The notes beneath the pieces were generated by a model. The model saw nothing but the letters and a program-made list of their open reading frames with translations, had not been told where the DNA came from and searched no databases. 64,000 nt of DNA. It comes from JADJNW01 sp964526645. GTDB lineage: Bacteria; Bacteroidota; Bacteroidia; Chitinophagales; Saprospiraceae. The stretch covers positions 1 through 64,000 of the forward strand of contig CAZGJN010000012.1 of NCBI GenBank assembly GCA_964526645.1. Direction: 5' to 3'. The stretch's first letter is position 1, and each line of letters starts with the position of its first letter. A program made the position numbers and the translations under genes. Shown piece after piece: positions 63,582-64,000 of this stretch.

Positions 63582-64000
63582 ATGACAACTAGAACCCCTC
63601 AAACCCAAACAATAATAGCGGCGTCATTAGTCGCGCTATGTCTCTCTGCTTGCACCACTGCCAATGATAAAGCGCCGATGGAAGCGATTTATCAAGAAGC
63701 ATATCCTCCACCTTACCATTTTGGTGAATATTTCATTGTTTTTCAAACCGGATTTTTTCACATTGTACTGTTTATTTTCCTATTTACTATTTTCCAATCC
63801 TGGCAAAACGGACGAAGCAACTACCGGTGCTATGCCCTTTATTTGTTGATAACCTGGTTTTATTTTGCCAGAACTATTCTGGTATATTTTTATCCTTTTT
63901 TTCCAGATGAGACAACTTTTTTGACGTGGGACGACGCCCTTCGAGCTCCTGACGGCTTCAATGACCAAAGCGAGTTCATCTTTTTCAGTCTATTAACCAC
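63582..64000 (+). CDS. Lipoprotein/membrane protein, 3' end outside the window
   Basis: A frame of 139 codons stays open to the window end. An in-frame ATG at 63558 is an alternative start. The N-terminus is a lipoprotein signal (ALCLSAC, lipid Cys at about residue 24). Then come a hydrophilic stretch (TTANDKAPMEAIYQEAYPPP) and two hydrophobic segments (FFHIVLFIFLFTIFQ and CYALYLLITWFYFARTILVYFY). The spacing of helices resembles the start of a 7TM-type sensor, but this is only a guess from a partial protein. Confidence 0.6.
   Translation, partial: MTTRTPQTQTIIAASLVALCLSACTTANDKAPMEAIYQEAYPPPYHFGEYFIVFQTGFFHIVLFIFLFTIFQSWQNGRSNYRCYALYLLITWFYFARTILVYFYPFFPDETTFLTWDDALRAPDGFNDQSEFIFFSLLT

Overview
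The window looks like chromosomal DNA of a Bacteroidota bacterium, most likely a gliding member of the Saprospiria. Three things support this: a GldC gliding protein (36.5 kb), a very large SprB-repeat surface protein with a type IX secretion (T9SS) C-terminal signal (8.0-14.6 kb), and promoters of the Bacteroidota type (TTTG at -33, TAnnTTTG at -7) before the SRP RNA, tRNA-Glu and other genes. The genus call is inference. The sequence contains one 100-N scaffold gap (12728-12827), and both window ends cut through genes.

Layout. 0-7 kb: 3' part of gyrA, a secreted TPR protein, 3-hydroxyacyl-CoA dehydrogenase and a convergent polytopic membrane protein. 6.5-14.6 kb: an 825-bp intergenic region with a strong promoter and four successive hairpins, then a small exported protein and the giant adhesin. 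14.9-24.1 kb: a complete co-directional sulfate assimilation cluster (cysH, cysD, cysN, cobA, cysJ, cysI and a gene fusing precorrin-2 dehydrogenase to a TauE/SafE-type transporter). CysH carries Fe-S cysteines and no cysC is present, so the route probably goes sulfate to APS to sulfite to sulfide, with siroheme made by cobA and the fusion. 24-30 kb: transketolase, tRNA-Glu, gap, pgk, a DMT exporter and tRNA-Arg. 30-41 kb: DUF2807 protein, acetyltransferase, biotin carboxylase, exported Mn-type SOD, copper ATPase, gldC, SRP RNA, transaldolase, glycosyltransferase 2, a BatA-like protein and a decayed Uma2 gene. 41-52 kb: uvrA, ridA, a sterol-desaturase-family monooxygenase, a TrmH-family methyltransferase, a DUF1015 gene preceded by a candidate structured RNA, parC and an ankyrin protein. 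52-64 kb: a 2034-residue alpha-2-macroglobulin, an FAD oxidoreductase, a YjbR/MmcQ protein, an ECF sigma factor with a HEAT-repeat anti-sigma-like partner, two DUF4097 cell-surface proteins, and a lipoprotein gene that runs off the end.

Most genes are ordinary housekeeping. The less explained parts are non-coding: a composite element shared upstream of cysH and cysN; a rod-like, terminator-tailed candidate RNA upstream of the DUF1015 gene; the multi-hairpin leader of the adhesin locus; an inverted repeat whose arms start exactly on the stop codons of two convergent genes; and a family of degenerate intergenic repeats, some of which have been captured as N-terminal coding sequence. No CRISPR array, prophage or intact insertion sequence was seen.
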